Source of the DNA: JASHVB01 sp036489395
Lineage (GTDB): Bacteria > Pseudomonadota > Alphaproteobacteria > Acetobacterales > Acetobacteraceae
Assembly (NCBI GenBank): GCA_036489395.1
Contig: DASXFW010000010.1
Span: forward strand, 32,233-96,232
Reading direction: 5' to 3'
Length of the DNA stretch: 64,000 nucleotides
In this document: positions 9,888 to 19,135 of the stretch, piece by piece
How positions within the stretch are numbered: the stretch's first letter is position 1
Layout: every line of letters starts with the position of its first letter
The notes under the pieces: model-generated
What the model was told of the DNA's origin: nothing
Seen by the model: the letters and a program-made list of their open reading frames with translations, nothing else
Databases searched by the model: none
Translations under genes and position numbers: made by a program

Positions 9888-10133
9888 TCACTTCACGAAC
9901 GGATTGGCGAACAGCAGCAGCAGGGCGATGACCAGGCAGTAGATCGCCATGGTTTCTATCATCGCCAGGCCGACGAAGAGCGTGCGCGACAGCGTGTTCG
10001 CGGCTTCCGGCTGGCGCGCGATGGCGTCCAGTGCGGCGGCGACGGCGCGGCCTTCGCCAAGGCCGGGGCCGATCGCGCCCAGTCCCACGGCCAGCGCGGC
10101 GCCGAGAATGCTGGCGACCTCGATCCAGTTCAT
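9888..10133 (-). CDS. atpE: N-ATPase c subunit (proteolipid)
   Basis: 81 residues, two membrane helices. The loop ARQPEA and the terminal LLLLFANPFV match F-type c subunits closely. Ion ligands by alignment to the known Ilyobacter tartaricus Na+ site (Q32, E65, S66, Y70) are Glu27 (GLGEG), Glu60, Thr61 and Tyr65. The carboxylate, hydroxyl and Tyr are kept and Gln is replaced by Glu, a pattern reported for N-ATPases and suggesting Na+ rather than H+ binding. The start ATG overlaps the atpB stop. Confidence 0.94.
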   Translation of the reverse strand: MNWIEVASILGAALAVGLGAIGPGLGEGRAVAAALDAIARQPEAANTLSRTLFVGLAMIETMAIYCLVIALLLLFANPFVK

Positions 10134-10816
10134 GTGCTTGCCTCTTGCGGTTTACGTGGTTCGCCGACGGCGCTGCCGATGAACACCATCGCCAGCACGC
10201 TGAAGATGTAGGCCTGGATGGCGCCCGTTAGCATCTCCAACGCCATCAGCGGCACCGGCACCAGCAGGCCGGCGAGCGACAGCACGATGGCGATGACGAA
10301 GGCGCCGCCCATGACGTTGCCGAACAAGCGCACCAGCAGAGAGAAGGTACGGGTGACGCTTTCGACCAGGTTGAGCGGAAGCAGGAGCAGGCTCGGCTCG
10401 GCGAAGCTGCGCAGCCAGCCACCGATGCCGCGCGCGCGAATGCCGAACCAGGCGATGGCAACGAAGACGATGGCGGCAAGAGCGGCGTCGGTTTCCAGAT
10501 GCGCGGTCGGCGGCTCGATGCCGGGGACCAGGGACGACCAGTTCGCCGTTAGTATGTATAAGAACAGCGTGCCGATGAGCGGGATGTAGGGACCGGGTTC
10601 GGCGTGCATGGTGTCGCGGATCTGGCCGGCGATCCCGTCCACCAGCATTTCGAGCACCGCCTGGGTGGCCGAAGGGCGCAGCGTGAGGCGGCGCGTGAGC
10701 AGCCACGAACTGACGCCGAGGATCGCAATGATGCCCCAGGTCACCAGTACCGGCGCGGTGATCGGCACCGGGCCGAGATGGAAGACGGGCGGCATGGCGA
10801 GCGGGGATTCGGTCAT
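10130..10816 (-). CDS. atpB: N-ATPase a subunit
   Basis: 228 residues from the ATG ending at 10816, which overlaps the atpR stop (ATGA). The frame is open far upstream, but only this start gives the family's N-terminus. It is a multi-span membrane protein forming the ion half-channels with the c-ring. The segment LNLVESVTRTFSLLVRLFGN carries the essential Arg helix. GAIQAYIFSVLAMVFIGSAV is the conserved last helix. It is translationally coupled to atpE downstream. Confidence 0.93.
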   Translation of the reverse strand: MTESPLAMPPVFHLGPVPITAPVLVTWGIIAILGVSSWLLTRRLTLRPSATQAVLEMLVDGIAGQIRDTMHAEPGPYIPLIGTLFLYILTANWSSLVPGIEPPTAHLETDAALAAIVFVAIAWFGIRARGIGGWLRSFAEPSLLLLPLNLVESVTRTFSLLVRLFGNVMGGAFVIAIVLSLAGLLVPVPLMALEMLTGAIQAYIFSVLAMVFIGSAVGEPRKPQEAST

Positions 10817-11070
10817 GGCGCCGGTGCCGTTGCATACAGCACCAGCGGCCGGGCCAGTGCGATGCCGAGCGCGGCGAGCAGCAGCGGCATGGCGCCGTGC
10901 AGTGCAGCGAACACCAGCAGTGCCGCAGTCACGGCGAAGCGCAGTGCCTGCAGCGACAGTGCGTGCGCCAGGTTTTCGCCAGCCAAATAAAGCCGCATGT
11001 TCTGGCGCAACAGCGCGAAATGTGCCGCGCCTCCGGCGAGACCGGCGAGGAGCCAAACGGCCTCGGTCAT
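10813..11070 (-). CDS. atpR: N-ATPase AtpR subunit
   Basis: 85 residues with three hydrophobic segments. GGAAHFALLRQNMRLYLAGE and the later ALRFAVTAALLVFAALHGA fit the AtpR family, a small membrane protein found only in N-ATPase operons between atpQ and atpB. Its conserved Arg residues lie within membrane helices and have been proposed to contact the c-ring. Start and stop overlap both neighbours (ATGA junctions), so it is part of one translational unit. Confidence 0.9.
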   Translation of the reverse strand: MTEAVWLLAGLAGGAAHFALLRQNMRLYLAGENLAHALSLQALRFAVTAALLVFAALHGAMPLLLAALGIALARPLVLYATAPAP

Positions 11071-11381
11071 GGCCGGTGCATCCAGCGCCAGGCGGCCCAG
11101 CAGCCCAGGACCAGGCCCGCCAGCAACAGCGGCGCGGTCCAGAAGATGCCGGTGTTGAAGCGATGGTCGAGCCAGCGGCCGGCAAACATGCCGATCAGCG
11201 TGGGGAGCACGATGGTCCAGCCGAGCACGCCAACCTGCGCGAGGTAGCCGGCGAACGAAGGTTCGCCGTCGCGACGCGCTTTGCCATGGCGCGCGGCACG
11301 GAGGCGGACCGACGAGAGAAGTTCGCTCTCGCCGTTGGGATGGGCTGGCCGGTTTGGGGGAGTGGCGGGCGCGTTCGTCAT
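11067..11381 (-). CDS. atpQ: N-ATPase AtpQ/AtpI-like assembly protein
   Basis: 104 residues from the ATG ending at 11381, preceded by a GGTGGG ribosome-binding site. The N-terminal 45 residues are hydrophilic. Two membrane helices follow (GVLGWTIVLPTLIGMFAGRW and FWTAPLLLAGLVLGCWAAW) with the WLDHRF turn typical of the AtpI/gene-1 family, which helps c-ring assembly or Mg2+ handling. A hairpin repeat (11410-11518) lies between it and atpC. Confidence 0.85.
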   Translation of the reverse strand: MTNAPATPPNRPAHPNGESELLSSVRLRAARHGKARRDGEPSFAGYLAQVGVLGWTIVLPTLIGMFAGRWLDHRFNTGIFWTAPLLLAGLVLGCWAAWRWMHRP

Positions 11382-11409
11382 CGTGCCCACCGATGAACAG
11401 AACGCAAAA

Positions 11410-11518
11410 GTTCCCCCCTCCGCTTGCGGGAGGGGGTTAGGGGGAGCGGAGCGTGCTTCCGAAGTCCGGCGGATGTGGGCACCCCTCCCCCTGGCCCCCT
11501 CCCACAAGGGGAGGGGGA
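11410..11518. repeat. GC-rich hairpin between atpC and atpQ
   Basis: Imperfect inverted repeat starting GTTCCCCCCTCC and ending GGGGAGGGGGAAT, of the same family as the other hairpins in this window. It occupies most of the 157-bp gap in an operon whose other genes mostly overlap. Confidence 0.82.
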
Positions 11519-11538
11519 ATATTTATATTTACATTGCA

Positions 11539-11960
11539 TCATGCGCCGTCTCCCACATGCGAGCGTCCATCTGGACGCAGCGCGCGGATGATCTGGCGGA
11601 TCGCGGCGGTGTGCAGCTTCGTCGCGGCGACGCGGGCGCGGCGTTCCTCGTCCTGCTCCGCGCGGAAGCGTTCGCGCACCGCTTGTTCCAGCGCCGCGAT
11701 GTCGTCCCCGGGCTGCGCCTGGCGGGTGGCGATGGCGACCTCGCGGCCCGTATGCACCGACAGCACGCCGCCGCGCACCGCGCAGCAGCCGGTGCGGCCG
11801 TCCGCGTGGCGCCAGGACACCACCGACGGCGACAGAGCGGTGATCATGTCCGCGTGGCCGGGCAGAATGCCGAAGCTGCCGCTGGCATCTTCCGCGCGCA
11901 CCGACACCACGTCGGCGTGGTCGGCAACGACGCGGGCGGGTTCGGTGATGAGCAGCCGCA

Positions 11961-11964
<4 letters not shown>
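11539..11964 (-). CDS. atpC: N-ATPase epsilon subunit
   Basis: 141 residues from the ATG ending at 11964, overlapping the atpD stop (ATGA); the next codon is also ATG. The N-terminal beta-sandwich has the conserved SGSFGILPGHADMITALSPSVV segment. The C-terminal helical hairpin (ALEQAVRERFRAEQDEERRARVAATKL) follows. Epsilon links the gamma shaft to the c-ring and can inhibit ATP hydrolysis. Its place directly after atpD is the N-ATPase order. Confidence 0.92.
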
Positions 11965-13370
<1,406 letters not shown>

Positions 13371-13389
13371 CGCGCGTCGCCCCGCCGTT

Positions 13390-13866
13390 TCAGGCGGCTT
13401 CGACGATCGGGCCGGGAGAACGCGCGATGGCACGGATCACGTCGGCGCGGCTGACGATGCCGACCAGTTTGCCGTCGCGCAGGACCGGCACGCGCTTGAT
13501 GCGGTGGTGCACCAGCATGTCGGCCAGTTCCGTCACGGCGGTGGCTTCCCTGGCGCTGACGATGTGCGTGGTCATCAGGTCGGCGACGCTGTGCTGGTCG
13601 AGGCGTACGTATTCGAGGAACTCCGGCGCCAGATCGGTGCCGTCGGCCAGCAGCGCGAGCCACCAGGCGCGGCGCCTGACGTTCTCGGCAATGAAGGGGC
13701 GCATGAGGTCGCCCTCGCTGACCATGCCGAGCAAGTTGCCGGATGCGTCGCAGACCGGCACGGCGCTGATGTTGTTGTCGGATAGCAGGCGGGCGACGTG
13801 CGCGACGGTATCGTCCGCGCGCGCGGTGATGACGTTGCGGGTCATGATGCTGGCGGCGTCCAACAT
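13390..13866 (-). CDS. Twin CBS-domain protein heading the N-ATPase operon
   Basis: 158 residues from the ATG ending at 13866, chosen for its GGAGA ribosome-binding site. Two CBS domains: residues about 8-60 (IMTRNVITARADDTVAHVARLL through SEGDLMR) and 95-150 (MTTHIVSAREATAVTELADML through VSRADVIR). CBS pairs bind adenine nucleotides and act as energy or redox sensors. Its stop is 19 bp from atpD, so it is probably co-transcribed and may modulate the ATPase. An FNR-type box lies 57 bp upstream of the start. Confidence 0.87.
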   Translation of the reverse strand: MLDAASIMTRNVITARADDTVAHVARLLSDNNISAVPVCDASGNLLGMVSEGDLMRPFIAENVRRRAWWLALLADGTDLAPEFLEYVRLDQHSVADLMTTHIVSAREATAVTELADMLVHHRIKRVPVLRDGKLVGIVSRADVIRAIARSPGPIVEAA

Positions 13867-13922
13867 GGCCGGGTCTCCGTCGGTTGTGGGGCGGAGAGTC
13901 GGCTGGGCTGCGCGTGCGTGCA

Positions 13923-13936
13923 TTGACGCAGGTCAA
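13923..13936. promoter_or_regulatory. FNR/CRP-type box upstream of CBS-atp operon
   Basis: TTGACGCAGGTCAA is a perfect dyad (TTGAC-N4-GTCAA) matching the FNR-family consensus TTGAY-N4-RTCAA. It lies 57 bp upstream of the CBS gene start on the reverse strand, a suitable place for activator binding. It suggests control by oxygen or another FNR/CRP-type signal. No binding has been shown. Confidence 0.65.
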
Positions 13937-13977
13937 GCGGCGGCGTGCGCATCAACCTCGCGACGGGCAGCCTGGAA

Positions 13978-15090
13978 TCAGCTCCGGTGGTTCCAGGACA
14001 GAGCCATCCGGCGCGCCGCACCAGCATGCAGGCCGCGCGCGAGCGGGCGTGCCACGACAAACAGCGCGAGCGCCAGGCCGATCACGGGCAGGCTGGCCGG
14101 TTCAGGCGCCGGTGCGGGCGCGGAGTCGAGGCTGTACACCGTCGGATCGACGCCTGGTCCGAGCGTGATCACCGGATCGATCAGCACCGCGCCGGATGAA
14201 CCGGGGGTCTCGTAGAACGGCCCTGTCATGGCTGCGTTCAAGCCGAGCGTATAGATTTCTCCGGCCGTAAGGTCGCACTGCACCGAGAAGTTCGCGACGT
14301 TCAGGTTCGTGGTGCCGCTTTCCAGATCCGTGCCGCCGAGGGACGCCTGCGTGCAGTTCGGCGGCGTTGCCTCCGGGATACCGTTGGTGGTGCCGCCCTG
14401 GCACGCGCTGACGTTATCGGAACATAGCGGCCCGGCACCGACGATGCTGTCGGTGCCTTGCGAACTGTTGGCGTTGTCCCGGCAATCGTCCAGCGTCGCG
14501 ATTTCATCGACGCCACCATAGCCGGGGCCGGCGTGGCCGCACACGAGCTGTGTGTCGTAAGCGCTGAAGAAGCCGTTGGACTGCGGGTTCAGCGTGGAGG
14601 AATAGAGCGTCGCCGCCGCGGTCACATCGACCCCGCCGACCGACTGCACTTTCACGTCGCCGAAGTCGATATCGACCGGCACCTGCGTGGCCGGGGTGCC
14701 GACGACTTCGAACTGATAGAACAAGTCGGCGCTGGCGATGCCGCTGGAATAGACGGTTGCGGGGTTGGTCATGTCGAGCGACAGCAGCCCGTCGGTGCCG
14801 TTTGCGACCGTCTGGTAATTGAAGCCAGCCGACTCGGTCTGGGTGCTCGATGTTCGCGTGTTCGGCAGCGTAAGCGAGGAAGCGACCGGCGCCGTGAATG
14901 CGCCGCGGACCACGCCGCCATCGAACAGCAGCGGCGGACCCGGTGGGTTCTGCATCTCGAAGTGATAGTCGTAGAGCGGGAGCGCCAGCACCGGCAGCGA
15001 CGGCGTCACATTCGTTGCGCGTGCGGACGGGAGCGCGCACAGCAAGACGATGGCCGCGGCGAGGGCCAGGCACAGGCGCGGGGATCGCAT
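13978..15090 (-). CDS. PEP-CTERM sorted exported protein
   Basis: 370 residues. An N-terminal signal peptide (LCLALAAAIVLLCALPSARA) is followed by a Thr/Ser/Asp/Asn-rich exported domain with several Cys residues. Near the C-terminus comes PEPASLPVIGLALALFVVA and basic residues, the PEP-CTERM signal recognised by exosortase, which processes such proteins at the outer envelope. The tail after the helix (about 25 residues) is longer than usual. No exosortase gene is in the window. A GGAAC ribosome-binding site precedes the ATG. Confidence 0.8.
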   Translation of the reverse strand: MRSPRLCLALAAAIVLLCALPSARATNVTPSLPVLALPLYDYHFEMQNPPGPPLLFDGGVVRGAFTAPVASSLTLPNTRTSSTQTESAGFNYQTVANGTDGLLSLDMTNPATVYSSGIASADLFYQFEVVGTPATQVPVDIDFGDVKVQSVGGVDVTAAATLYSSTLNPQSNGFFSAYDTQLVCGHAGPGYGGVDEIATLDDCRDNANSSQGTDSIVGAGPLCSDNVSACQGGTTNGIPEATPPNCTQASLGGTDLESGTTNLNVANFSVQCDLTAGEIYTLGLNAAMTGPFYETPGSSGAVLIDPVITLGPGVDPTVYSLDSAPAPAPEPASLPVIGLALALFVVARPLARGLHAGAARRMALSWNHRS

Positions 15091-15515
15091 TGTGGCGTTC
15101 CTTTCGGGTTGGCATCACGCAGGCACGCCACGAACCGGCCCGAGAGACGCATGCGCCGCTGTACGGACGCGTCCTGCCGCTCGGATCGTTGCGTACGAGG
15201 TATTTAACAATTGCAAATTATCCTGGCAGGGGATGTCTGGGAGAAGCTCTGCCGGTGCAATGGCTGGTTTCGCGGCAATGCGTGGTGGACCGCGGTGCAG
15301 GAAAGCGAGCAAGCAAAAGGGCGCGCAAATGGGGCTGAGGCAACGGGGACCGCGACACTCGCCCCGAGGGGGCCGCCGATGTTCCATCGTGACCAGGGAC
15401 CAGAGCGCGGGCACGGCGAGGTCCCATGCTCTGCTTCGGGGCGGCAAGGGGCAGAGACGCGCCGGCGGAAATGGTGGCATAAGCACCGCCTCCAGCAACG
15501 TCGAGGTGACGACGC
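15091..15515. other. 425-bp divergent intergenic region, no gene seen
   Basis: This lies between the divergent PEP-CTERM and aminotransferase genes and should hold both promoters. An AT-rich patch at about 15197-15223 stands out from the GC-rich surroundings. A GAGGTGA ribosome-binding site for the aminotransferase is at about 15503-15509. I see no convincing gene, repeat or RNA. Confidence 0.5.
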
Positions 15516-16700
15516 ATGAGCGTGCGCGCAGGCCGTGAATTCCTGGCCATCCCCGGGCCGACGAACATCCCGGATGCCGTCCTGAACGCGATGCATCGCC
15601 CGGCGGTCGATATCTACGCCGGCCCGCTGCTCGCCCTCACCGACAGCCTGCTGCGCGACGTCGCGCGCGTGTTCGGCACCAGCGGCCGCGCCTACATCTA
15701 CGCCGCCAACGGCCACGGCGCCTGGGAAGCCGCGCTGACCAACGTGCTGTCGCGCGGCGACAAGGCGCTGGTGCTGGAGAGCGGCCGCTTCGCCATCGGC
15801 TGGGGCAACAACGCCGCGCGCATGGGCGTCGAGGTCGAGGTCCTGAAGGGCGACATGCGCCGCGCCGTCCGGCCGGACGAAGTGCAGGCGCGGCTGCGCG
15901 CCGACCGGCACGGCAGCATCAAGGCCGTGCTGGTGGCGCAGATCGACACCGCCTCGGGCGTGGTGAACGACATCGCGGCAATCGGCGCGGCGATGCGCGC
16001 GGCGGATCATCCGGCGCTGCTGATGGTCGATGCGGTGGCCTCGCTGGGCTGCATGCCGTTCGAGATGGATGCGTGGGGCGTCGATGTGGCGATGTCCGGC
16101 TCGCAGAAAGGGATGATGACGCCGCCGGGCCTGGCGTTCGTCGCCGCCGGCGAGCGGGCGCGCGCGGCGCACCAGGCGGCCGGGTTGCGCACGCCATACT
16201 GGGACTGGACCAGTCGCGACGGCGACGAACACTACCAGAAATACGCCGGCACCCCGCCCGAGCACCTGCTGTTCGGGCTGCGCGCGGCGCTGGATCTGTT
16301 GTTCGCGGAAGGACTGGACAACGCGTTCCGCCGCCACCGCCTGCTGGCCGAGGCGGTGCGCCGCGCCGTCGGCGTGTGGGCAGAACACGGCGCGATCGGC
16401 TTCAACATCGCCAACCCGCGCGAGCGCTGCGACACCGTGACGACGGTGCTGACCCCCGGCGGCGATCCCGCGGCGATCCGCGGGTACTGCGACCGGAATT
16501 GCGGCGTGGTGCTGGGGCACGGCATCGGAGAGCTGTCCGGCAAGGCGTTCCGCATCGCGCATATGGGGCACGTGAATGCGCCGATGGTCCTGGGGACGCT
16601 GAGCGTCGTGGAGATGGCGCTGGCGGCGCTGGGCGTGCCACACGGGCGGGGCGGCGTGCAGGCGGCGATCGAGTGGCTGGCGGGGGAGGTGCGGGCGTAG
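15516..16700 (+). CDS. sgaA: Serine-glyoxylate/alanine-glyoxylate aminotransferase family
   Basis: 394 residues. A class V PLP-dependent aminotransferase. FLAIPGPTNIPDAVLNAM opens the protein, and SGSQKGMMTPPG carries the PLP-binding Lys. The substrate-binding end is KAFRIAHMGHVN with the conserved Arg. These enzymes convert glyoxylate plus serine or alanine to glycine and hydroxypyruvate or pyruvate, in the serine cycle, photorespiration-like salvage or glyoxylate detoxification. No other serine-cycle gene is next to it. The last 110 bp are repeated in slightly altered form at 17869-17976. Confidence 0.88.
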   Translation: MSVRAGREFLAIPGPTNIPDAVLNAMHRPAVDIYAGPLLALTDSLLRDVARVFGTSGRAYIYAANGHGAWEAALTNVLSRGDKALVLESGRFAIGWGNNAARMGVEVEVLKGDMRRAVRPDEVQARLRADRHGSIKAVLVAQIDTASGVVNDIAAIGAAMRAADHPALLMVDAVASLGCMPFEMDAWGVDVAMSGSQKGMMTPPGLAFVAAGERARAAHQAAGLRTPYWDWTSRDGDEHYQKYAGTPPEHLLFGLRAALDLLFAEGLDNAFRRHRLLAEAVRRAVGVWAEHGAIGFNIANPRERCDTVTTVLTPGGDPAAIRGYCDRNCGVVLGHGIGELSGKAFRIAHMGHVNAPMVLGTLSVVEMALAALGVPHGRGGVQAAIEWLAGEVRA

Positions 16701-16796
16701 GGAGGAACGAATCCGGCGTGAATGGCACGGCGCCCTGGTGGACAACCCTACGTATCCTCCATATCTTCCGTATGATTCGGATACAGGTGACCGCCC

Positions 16797-17051
16797 ATGA
16801 TCACGGTGTCTTCGGCCGAGTTTCAGCGAAACTTCGGAGTCTATCAGGACAAAGCCTTGACGGAGCCGGTCGCCATTACCCGCAACGGCCGCGAGCGGGT
16901 TGTGATGGTATCGGCAGATGAATATCGCCGCCTCAAGCGTCGCGCCCGGGAAGTGCTGGCCGTGGGCGAGCTGAGCGATGCCGAGCTTGCCGCCATAGAG
17001 CAAGCGGAAGTGTCGCCGCGATACCAGCATCTCGACAATGAGCTGAAATAG
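16797..17051 (+). CDS. Phd/YefM-type antitoxin
   Basis: 84 residues. MITVSSAEFQRNFGVYQDKAL...PVAITRNGRERVVMVSADEYRRLK is the Phd/YefM DNA-binding fold. The C-terminal tail would wrap the toxin. It is 5 bp upstream of a PemK/MazF-like gene, so the two form a type II TA operon. This pair lies in the segment inserted between the aminotransferase gene and the duplicate of its 3' end. Confidence 0.85.
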   Translation: MITVSSAEFQRNFGVYQDKALTEPVAITRNGRERVVMVSADEYRRLKRRAREVLAVGELSDAELAAIEQAEVSPRYQHLDNELK

Positions 17052-17056
17052 CCCAC

Positions 17057-17494
17057 GTGCCGCTGCCGACCCCTGAGCCAGGCCTTGTGATCGCCTATGC
17101 CTATCTGTGGCGCGCTGAACATCGGCGAGGCCGGGACGAGGGGGCAAAGGATCGGCCTTGCGCCATTGTCCTGACGGCCATCGACGATGAAGGCGACACG
17201 ATCGTGACCGTTGCCCCCATTACCCATACACCGCCGCGGCATCCTGATGAAGCAGTTGAAGTGCCGTTCGCAACCAAACAGCGACTTGGCCTCGACGCTG
17301 AGCGTTCATGGGTGGTGGTGAACGAAGTCAACCGCTTTGTATGGCCCGGACCAGATCTCCGGCCGGTATCACGTCAGGAGCCGGATCGGTTCGATTACGG
17401 CACACTGCCGCCGGGACTGTTTCGCCAGATAAGGACACTGCTGGCGAAGTGCGCCAGAGCACAGCGGCTACAGGTTGTGCCACGAACAGATTGA
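17057..17494 (+). CDS. PemK/MazF-like toxin
   Basis: 145 residues from a GTG at 17057, 5 bp after the antitoxin stop. KDRPCAIVLTAIDDE...TVAPITHTPP is the beta-barrel core of PemK/MazF-like endoribonucleases, and SWVVVNEVNRFVWPGPDLRPV supplies the second half. Pairing with a Phd-type antitoxin rather than MazE is common for this subgroup. The Arg and Pro of the RPC segment are retained, so it may be active. Confidence 0.75.
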   Translation: MPLPTPEPGLVIAYAYLWRAEHRRGRDEGAKDRPCAIVLTAIDDEGDTIVTVAPITHTPPRHPDEAVEVPFATKQRLGLDAERSWVVVNEVNRFVWPGPDLRPVSRQEPDRFDYGTLPPGLFRQIRTLLAKCARAQRLQVVPRTD

Positions 17495-17571
17495 CCCAGG
17501 CTGGCGGCTCGTGCTGCCGGAACCTCAGCGGAGCGGCCCGGTGTCCGAGACCACGAGGCCGAAAGGCGTGG

Positions 17572-17835
17572 TCAGGCGCCGAACGCCTTCAGGTCCGCGA
17601 GGTCGCGCCGGACGTCCTCGGCCGTGACGGGTTCGTTGACCCCGCGCGCCTTGAGAAAGTCGTCCAGTTCGAAGCGCGTCTCGAAGCCAAGCAGCTCGCG
17701 CAACTCGAACTGGGTGAGATCGCCGGCCTGGTACGCTGCCCGCGCGAGGCCCTCGAGCGCACGGCGTTCGAGGTCGGTGCCGCCGGCGGCGAGGCGCCGG
17801 GCGAGCTCGCCGGGAATGCGGACGGTGACCTTCAC
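17572..17835 (-). CDS. UPF0175-family small protein (antitoxin-like)
   Basis: 87 residues from a GTG ending at 17835. The pattern KVTVRIPGELARRL, then LEGLARAAYQAGDLTQFELRELLGFETRFELDDFLKARGV, is that of UPF0175 proteins, which have ribbon-helix-helix/HTH features and often act as antitoxins to PIN-like partners. No toxin partner adjoins it on this strand, so it appears to be an orphan. The start is a weak GTG without an obvious ribosome-binding site. Confidence 0.7.
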   Translation of the reverse strand: MKVTVRIPGELARRLAAGGTDLERRALEGLARAAYQAGDLTQFELRELLGFETRFELDDFLKARGVNEPVTAEDVRRDLADLKAFGA

Positions 17836-17868
17836 GATGTGAGCCTGGCAGAGGGCCGCGGCAGGGTC

Positions 17869-17976
17869 ATGATCCTGGGGACGCTGGGCGTGGTGGAGAT
17901 GGCGCTGGGCGTGCCGCACGGGCGGGGCGGCGTGCAGGCGGCGATCGAGTGGCTGGCGGGGGAGGTGCGGGCGTAG
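17869..17976 (+). pseudogene. Duplicated 3' end of the aminotransferase gene
   Basis: These 108 bp repeat the last 114 bp or so of the gene ending at 16700, up to and including the stop codon. There are a few substitutions and an in-frame 9-bp deletion (ALAALGV becomes ALGV). Upstream of 17869 the similarity stops. It has no start and is a gene-end fragment. The TA genes at 16797-17835 lie between the intact gene end and this copy. Confidence 0.88.
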
Positions 17977-18039
17977 GGGCGCTGCCCGCTTGCCGGGGAA
18001 CAGGGTGAGACGGAGGGTGAGGCGGGTTCGGGGAGCAGA

Positions 18040-18482
18040 TTCACCACAAAGACACAAAGACACGAAGGAATCACAAAACGCGGCGACGAATGCCGTCCTT
18101 CAGGACAGGGCAGTTGAAATTCATCAGCAGGCCCACGCGGTGTCCGCTCAGTCGCAGATAGGTCAGCAGTTGCGCTTCATGCAGCGGTAACAGGCGGGCG
18201 ACCGATTTGATTTCCAGCACAAGGCCGGGTTCCACCACGATGTCCATCCGATATTCGAAACTTAGCCGCCGTCCCTTGTAGATGACCGGCAAGGCCACCT
18301 GCTGCGCAAAGGGCAGGCCTGCCTCGCGCAGTTCCTGACACAGGCACGCCTCGTACGCCGATTCCAGTAATCCCGGCCCGAGATGGCGGTGCACCTCGAT
18401 CGCCAGTCCAATGACCTGCCCGCTGATACGCATGAAGACCCCACTTTGTGCAATCTTCGTGTCTTTGTGTCTTTGTGGTGAA
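18040..18482. mobile_element. GxxExxY gene bracketed by 28-bp perfect inverted repeats
   Basis: The left arm at 18040-18067 begins TTCACCACAAAGACACAAAG. The right arm at 18455-18482 is its exact reverse complement over 28 bases. They flank only the GxxExxY coding sequence: 3 bp after its stop and 21 bp before its start. The unit is 443 bp. I see no transposase and no clear target-site duplication, so mobility is inferred from the structure only. Confidence 0.75.
18071..18433 (-). CDS. GxxExxY family protein
   Basis: 120 residues. The name-giving motif is GLLESAY within LGPGLLESAYEACLCQEL. YRMDIVVEPGLVLEIKSV resembles the D...ExK core of PD-(D/E)XK nucleases, and RVGLLMNFNCPVLKDGI is the conserved C-terminus. 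The function of the family is not established. It starts at the ATG ending at 18433, with GGGG upstream. It sits inside a pair of perfect inverted repeats with no other gene. Confidence 0.85.
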   Translation of the reverse strand: MRISGQVIGLAIEVHRHLGPGLLESAYEACLCQELREAGLPFAQQVALPVIYKGRRLSFEYRMDIVVEPGLVLEIKSVARLLPLHEAQLLTYLRLSGHRVGLLMNFNCPVLKDGIRRRVL

Positions 18483-18584
18483 TCTTTCCTTAAGCGACGT
18501 ACCGTGATCCGACAGGCCGTCGGCAGGTTCGCACTGAAAAGGCCCTCACAGCCGCGAGCCGCCCCTCCACTCCCGCTCGACAGC

Positions 18585-19076
18585 TCAACCACCACCCCCA
18601 TCCCCGAGTGCGGCAAAGCACCGCCACCACAGCGCGCCCGTCCGCAGCAGCCACGCGATATGCAGCCCGGCCGCCGCATCGTCCCACGGGCACGCGGCCG
18701 CGATGACCGCGGCGACATCGATCATGCCGGGATGGTGCGAGCCGCCCCATTCCAGCTCCGCCCCCGGCCCCAGCCCATCGCGCAAACGGCACTCGATCCG
18801 GTCGCGAGCCTGGTCCGCCAGCATGAAGAACGCCTCGCCCGCCGGGCCAGTGCAGCGCAAGAACACCCCGATCTGCGGATAGGGCAGCATCGCGCGATAC
18901 AGCGTGATCCAGGCGGCATCGCGGACGATGGCAAAGCGCCGGTTGCGGTAGCCGCCCGCGGTATGCGGCGGCAATTCGCCGGACCGGTCGCGCTGCTCCA
19001 GCAGGCCGGCCCAGAAAGCGCGATCCTGCCGCAAATCCTCCGGACGCCGCCGCGGCGCGACTACACGGCGCATCAT
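18585..19076 (-). CDS. DUF4268-like protein
   Basis: 163 residues from the ATG ending at 19076, preceded by a strong GGAGGG. The core reads AFWAGLLEQRDRSGELPPHT...RFAIVRDAAWITLYRAMLPYPQIGVFLR, then RDRIECRLRDGLGPGAELEWG, similar to DUF4268 domains, which have a nuclease-like fold in restriction-associated proteins. Here it stands alone, divergent from lysK. The role is unknown. The family call is by eye and should be checked. Confidence 0.6.
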   Translation of the reverse strand: MMRRVVAPRRRPEDLRQDRAFWAGLLEQRDRSGELPPHTAGGYRNRRFAIVRDAAWITLYRAMLPYPQIGVFLRCTGPAGEAFFMLADQARDRIECRLRDGLGPGAELEWGGSHHPGMIDVAAVIAAACPWDDAAAGLHIAWLLRTGALWWRCFAALGDGGGG

Positions 19077-19135
19077 GCCCGGTCCCTCCCACCCGTCATT
19101 GACCCGCCTCCCCCCGCCCCCATAGCTTCGCCCGC

